From assembly GCA_934427095.1 (NCBI GenBank), contig CAKRYM010000050.1, forward strand, positions 1-8,824: DNA of 8,824 bases, given 5' to 3'. The notes beneath the pieces are model-generated. The model was not told the origin of the DNA. It worked only from the letters and a program-made list of their open reading frames with translations, and did no database searches. Origin of the DNA: an uncultured Bacillota bacterium (GTDB taxonomy: Bacteria > Bacillota > Dehalobacteriia > UBA4068). A program made the translations under genes and the position numbers. Positions 6,686 through 8,824 of the stretch are shown in pieces (positions within the stretch are counted from its first letter, which is position 1; each line of letters starts with the position of its first letter).

Positions 6686-7360
6686 ATGGAACATACTGTT
6701 GATATTTATTTGTTTGGAAAACGCTATACGGTGCCGGATAATTTGACCATTATGCGCGCCATGGAATACGCCGGCTATGAGCTGGTGAGAGGCTGCGGCT
6801 GCCGGAACGGCTTCTGCGGCGCTTGCGCCACCATTTACCGGATCAAGGGGGACAGAGAGCTCCATTTCTGCCTGGCCTGCCAAACCAAGGTGGAAAACAA
6901 TATGTACCTGGCTATGCTGCCCTTTTTCCCTTTGGTAAAGCAGCCTTATGACTTAGAAAAATTAGACCCTGCCCAGCAGGTGATGATGGAGCTTTACCCG
7001 GAGATTTACCAGTGCATTGGCTGCAATGCCTGCACCAAAAGCTGTACGCAGGGCTTAAAGGTCATGCAATACATTGCCTGGGCCCAGCGGGGGGAATTTG
7101 CCAAATGTGCGGAAGCCTCCTTTGACTGCGTCATGTGCGGCGTTTGCTCCGCCCGTTGTCCAGCGGGGATATCCCATCCCCAGGTGGCTATGTTGGCCCG
7201 CCGCTTAAACGGCAAATACCTGGAACCTTTCTGCCAACATTTGGCAGAACGAGTGCAGGAAATCAAGGACGGCAAATGGGAAGAACCCATCCAGCAGCTG
7301 ATGAACATGGGGGATGAGGATATCCCCGCCCTGTATAATCAGCGGGAGATCGAGAAATAA
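6686..7360 (+). CDS. frdB: FrdB/SdhB/TfrB-type iron-sulfur subunit, [2Fe-2S] plus two 4Fe-4S sites
   Basis: A 224-residue iron-sulfur subunit placed directly before a fumarate-reductase-type flavoprotein. The N-terminal ferredoxin domain has C39-x4-C44-x2-C47-x14-C62, with further cysteines at 37 and 65, matching the [2Fe-2S] site of the SdhB/FrdB family. The C-terminal domain has C110, C113, C116, C120 and C148, C151, C154, C158-Pro. The last motif differs from ordinary SdhB/FrdB, where the position of C151 is not a cysteine and a [3Fe-4S] cluster forms; here a [4Fe-4S] cluster is expected. C120 is followed by Thr rather than the usual Pro. No membrane segment is visible, and there is no HdrB-like C-terminal half as in TfrB. 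It follows flxA by 14 nt and precedes frdA by 12 nt. It should carry electrons between the FrdA flavin and a partner, possibly HdrB/HdrC. Confidence 0.85.
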   Translation: MEHTVDIYLFGKRYTVPDNLTIMRAMEYAGYELVRGCGCRNGFCGACATIYRIKGDRELHFCLACQTKVENNMYLAMLPFFPLVKQPYDLEKLDPAQQVMMELYPEIYQCIGCNACTKSCTQGLKVMQYIAWAQRGEFAKCAEASFDCVMCGVCSARCPAGISHPQVAMLARRLNGKYLEPFCQHLAERVQEIKDGKWEEPIQQLMNMGDEDIPALYNQREIEK

Positions 7361-7372
7361 GGAGGGCCTGCC

Positions 7373-8824
7373 ATGTATAATGAGGAAATGCTGGCTTCCA
7401 TGGCCAAAGTGGAAGTCGCCAGAGAAGAAAATATCCGGCTGGAACCCCGCCGCCTGAGCGCCGAGGAAAAGGAACAGCTACTGGCAGCCTATCACCCGGA
7501 TTATAAACAGGAGATGTTTGGCACCTTAACCGTAGGGGTGAACAAAGGGGAGAAAGCCCCCTTGGAGCTGAAAGCCCTGTTGGAAGCGGGCAGCCGTATT
7601 GACCCCGACACTTTGGACTTGTCCCAAGTGGACTATGACACGGATGTGCTGATTATCGGCGGCGGCGGTGCCGGCTGTGCGGCAGCCATTGAAGCGCAAC
7701 AAGCCGGGGCTAAGGTATTGCTGGTGACCAAGCTACGCTTAGGGGACGCCAATACCATTATGGCCGAAGGAGGCATCCAGGCAGCGGATAAGCCTAATGA
7801 TTCCCCGGCCCAGCATTATCTGGACGCCTATGGGGGCGGGCATTTTGCCGCCATTAAGGAATTGCTGTATAAGCTGGTCATGGAAGGGCCGGAAGCCATT
7901 AGCTGGCTCAATGCTTTGGGCGTGGAATTCGACAAGGAGCCGGACGGCACCATGATTACCACCCATGGCGGCGGCACCAGCCGCAAGAGAATGCACGCGG
8001 CTAAGGATTATACCGGCGCCGAAATCATGCGTACCTTACGGGACGAGGTACAGAATTTAGACGTGCAGGTGGTGGATTTTACCGCGGCCATTGAGCTGAT
8101 TTTGGACGAACAAGGTAGGGCTGCCGGCGCAGTGCTGATGAATATGGAAACGAAAGAAATCCTGCTCTGCCGGGCGAAAACCGTAATTATGGCCACCGGC
8201 GGCGCCGGACGCCTGCATTATCAGGGCTTCCCCACCTCCAACCATTACGGCGCCACTGCGGACGGGCTGATTATGGGGTATCGGGCCGGGGCGAAAATCC
8301 TTTACGGCGATACTTTGCAATATCATCCCACTGGGGCTGCTTATCCGGAGCAGATCTTTGGGGCGCTGGTAACGGAAAAGGTCCGTTCCATGGGCGCCAT
8401 GCTCATTAACCGGGAAGGGCAGGCCTTTATGAACCCCTTGGAAACCAGAGACGTTTCTGCGGCCTGCATTATCCGGGAATGTACGGACCGGAATTTGGGG
8501 GTACATGCCCCGGACAGCGTGGGGGTATGGCTGGATGCGCCCATGATTGAGTTAAAGCACGGGGTGGGCACCATTGAAAAACGCATTCCTGGTATGCTGC
8601 GGATGTTCAGCAAATACGGCATTGATATTCGTAAGGAGCCGATTTTGATTTATCCCACTCTCCATTATCAAAACGGGGGCTTGCTGATTGATTCTGCTTG
8701 CGAAACCGCCATTCCCAGCCTTTTCGTGGCTGGGGAAGCAGTGGGGGTCATTCATGGCCGCAACCGCTTGATGGGGAATTCTCTTTTGGATGTGATTGTG
8801 TTCGGCCGTTCCGCTGGGAAAAAC
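7373..8824 (+). CDS. frdA: Fumarate reductase/succinate dehydrogenase-type flavoprotein, 3' end missing
   Basis: The frame is open for 484 codons to the window edge. After an unusual N-terminal extension of about 90 charged residues, the FAD fold starts with GGGGAG at 96-101. Residues matching the dicarboxylate site of FrdA/SdhA are present: H318 in QYHPTG, T334-E335 and R338, R359 in TRDV, H431 in LHYQNGG, and R465 in RNRLMGNSLLD. This supports fumarate reduction or succinate oxidation. The histidine that binds FAD covalently in FrdA/SdhA is replaced by N127, so the FAD is probably non-covalent, as in L-aspartate oxidase. Aspartate oxidation is a weaker alternative because the frdB neighbour points to an electron-transfer enzyme. 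The ATG at 7373 has AAGGAGGG at 7359-7366. The C-terminal helical domain is largely missing. No Tat signal is seen, so the protein should be cytosolic. Confidence 0.9.
   Translation, partial: MYNEEMLASMAKVEVAREENIRLEPRRLSAEEKEQLLAAYHPDYKQEMFGTLTVGVNKGEKAPLELKALLEAGSRIDPDTLDLSQVDYDTDVLIIGGGGAGCAAAIEAQQAGAKVLLVTKLRLGDANTIMAEGGIQAADKPNDSPAQHYLDAYGGGHFAAIKELLYKLVMEGPEAISWLNALGVEFDKEPDGTMITTHGGGTSRKRMHAAKDYTGAEIMRTLRDEVQNLDVQVVDFTAAIELILDEQGRAAGAVLMNMETKEILLCRAKTVIMATGGAGRLHYQGFPTSNHYGATADGLIMGYRAGAKILYGDTLQYHPTGAAYPEQIFGALVTEKVRSMGAMLINREGQAFMNPLETRDVSAACIIRECTDRNLGVHAPDSVGVWLDAPMIELKHGVGTIEKRIPGMLRMFSKYGIDIRKEPILIYPTLHYQNGGLLIDSACETAIPSLFVAGEAVGVIHGRNRLMGNSLLDVIVFGRSAGKN

Noticed and set aside
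8057..8506. Minus-strand reading frame of about 149 codons opposite frdA
   Set aside because: It lies antisense to conserved active-site motifs of FrdA and shows no independent family features; it is a codon-bias shadow.
7373..8824. L-aspartate oxidase (NadB)
   Set aside because: The flavoprotein shares the non-covalent-FAD feature with NadB, but it has a dedicated Fe-S partner upstream, a long N-terminal extension, and no NAD biosynthesis neighbours.

Overview
The window reads as accessory energy-metabolism DNA of an anaerobic, probably Gram-positive (Firmicutes/Clostridia-like) bacterium. Three things suggest this: a sigma-A-type promoter that matches consensus in both hexamers, strong AGGAGG-type ribosome binding sites before almost every gene, and proteins that resemble the Hdr/Flx redox enzymes of strict anaerobes. 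The exact lineage cannot be fixed from the sequence. An archaeal methanogen is unlikely despite the Hdr genes.

Layout. Bases 1-76 hold the start of a divergent minus-strand gene with a hydrophobic N-terminus. Bases 77-292 are an intergenic region with back-to-back promoters and short inverted repeats. From 293 to the right edge runs one plus-strand gene series with overlaps of 4-16 nt or gaps of 11-14 nt: hdrB, hdrC, hdrA, flxD (mvhD-like), flxC, flxB (AsrA/HydB-like), flxA (AsrB-like NAD(P)H:flavin/[2Fe-2S] subunit), a fumarate-reductase-type iron-sulfur subunit (frdB-like), and a fumarate reductase/succinate dehydrogenase-type flavoprotein (frdA-like) cut by the window end. No terminator, RNA gene, CRISPR array or mobile element was seen.

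How the genes fit together. HdrABC-FlxABCD is a known cytosolic flavin-based electron-bifurcating module. FlxA takes electrons from NAD(P)H, FlxB/C/D relay them to the HdrA flavin, and HdrA splits them between low-potential ferredoxin and a high-potential acceptor reached through HdrC and HdrB. Here the module is followed, apparently in the same transcript, by soluble-looking FrdA and FrdB subunits. The most interesting hypothesis is that the high-potential branch ends at fumarate (or starts from succinate in reverse), giving a soluble electron-bifurcating NADH:ferredoxin/fumarate oxidoreductase. In support, thiol:fumarate reductase TfrB of methanogens fuses an FrdB-like half to an HdrB/HdrD-like half, and both parts occur here as separate proteins. 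The gene identities are well supported. The joint complex and its reaction are inference.
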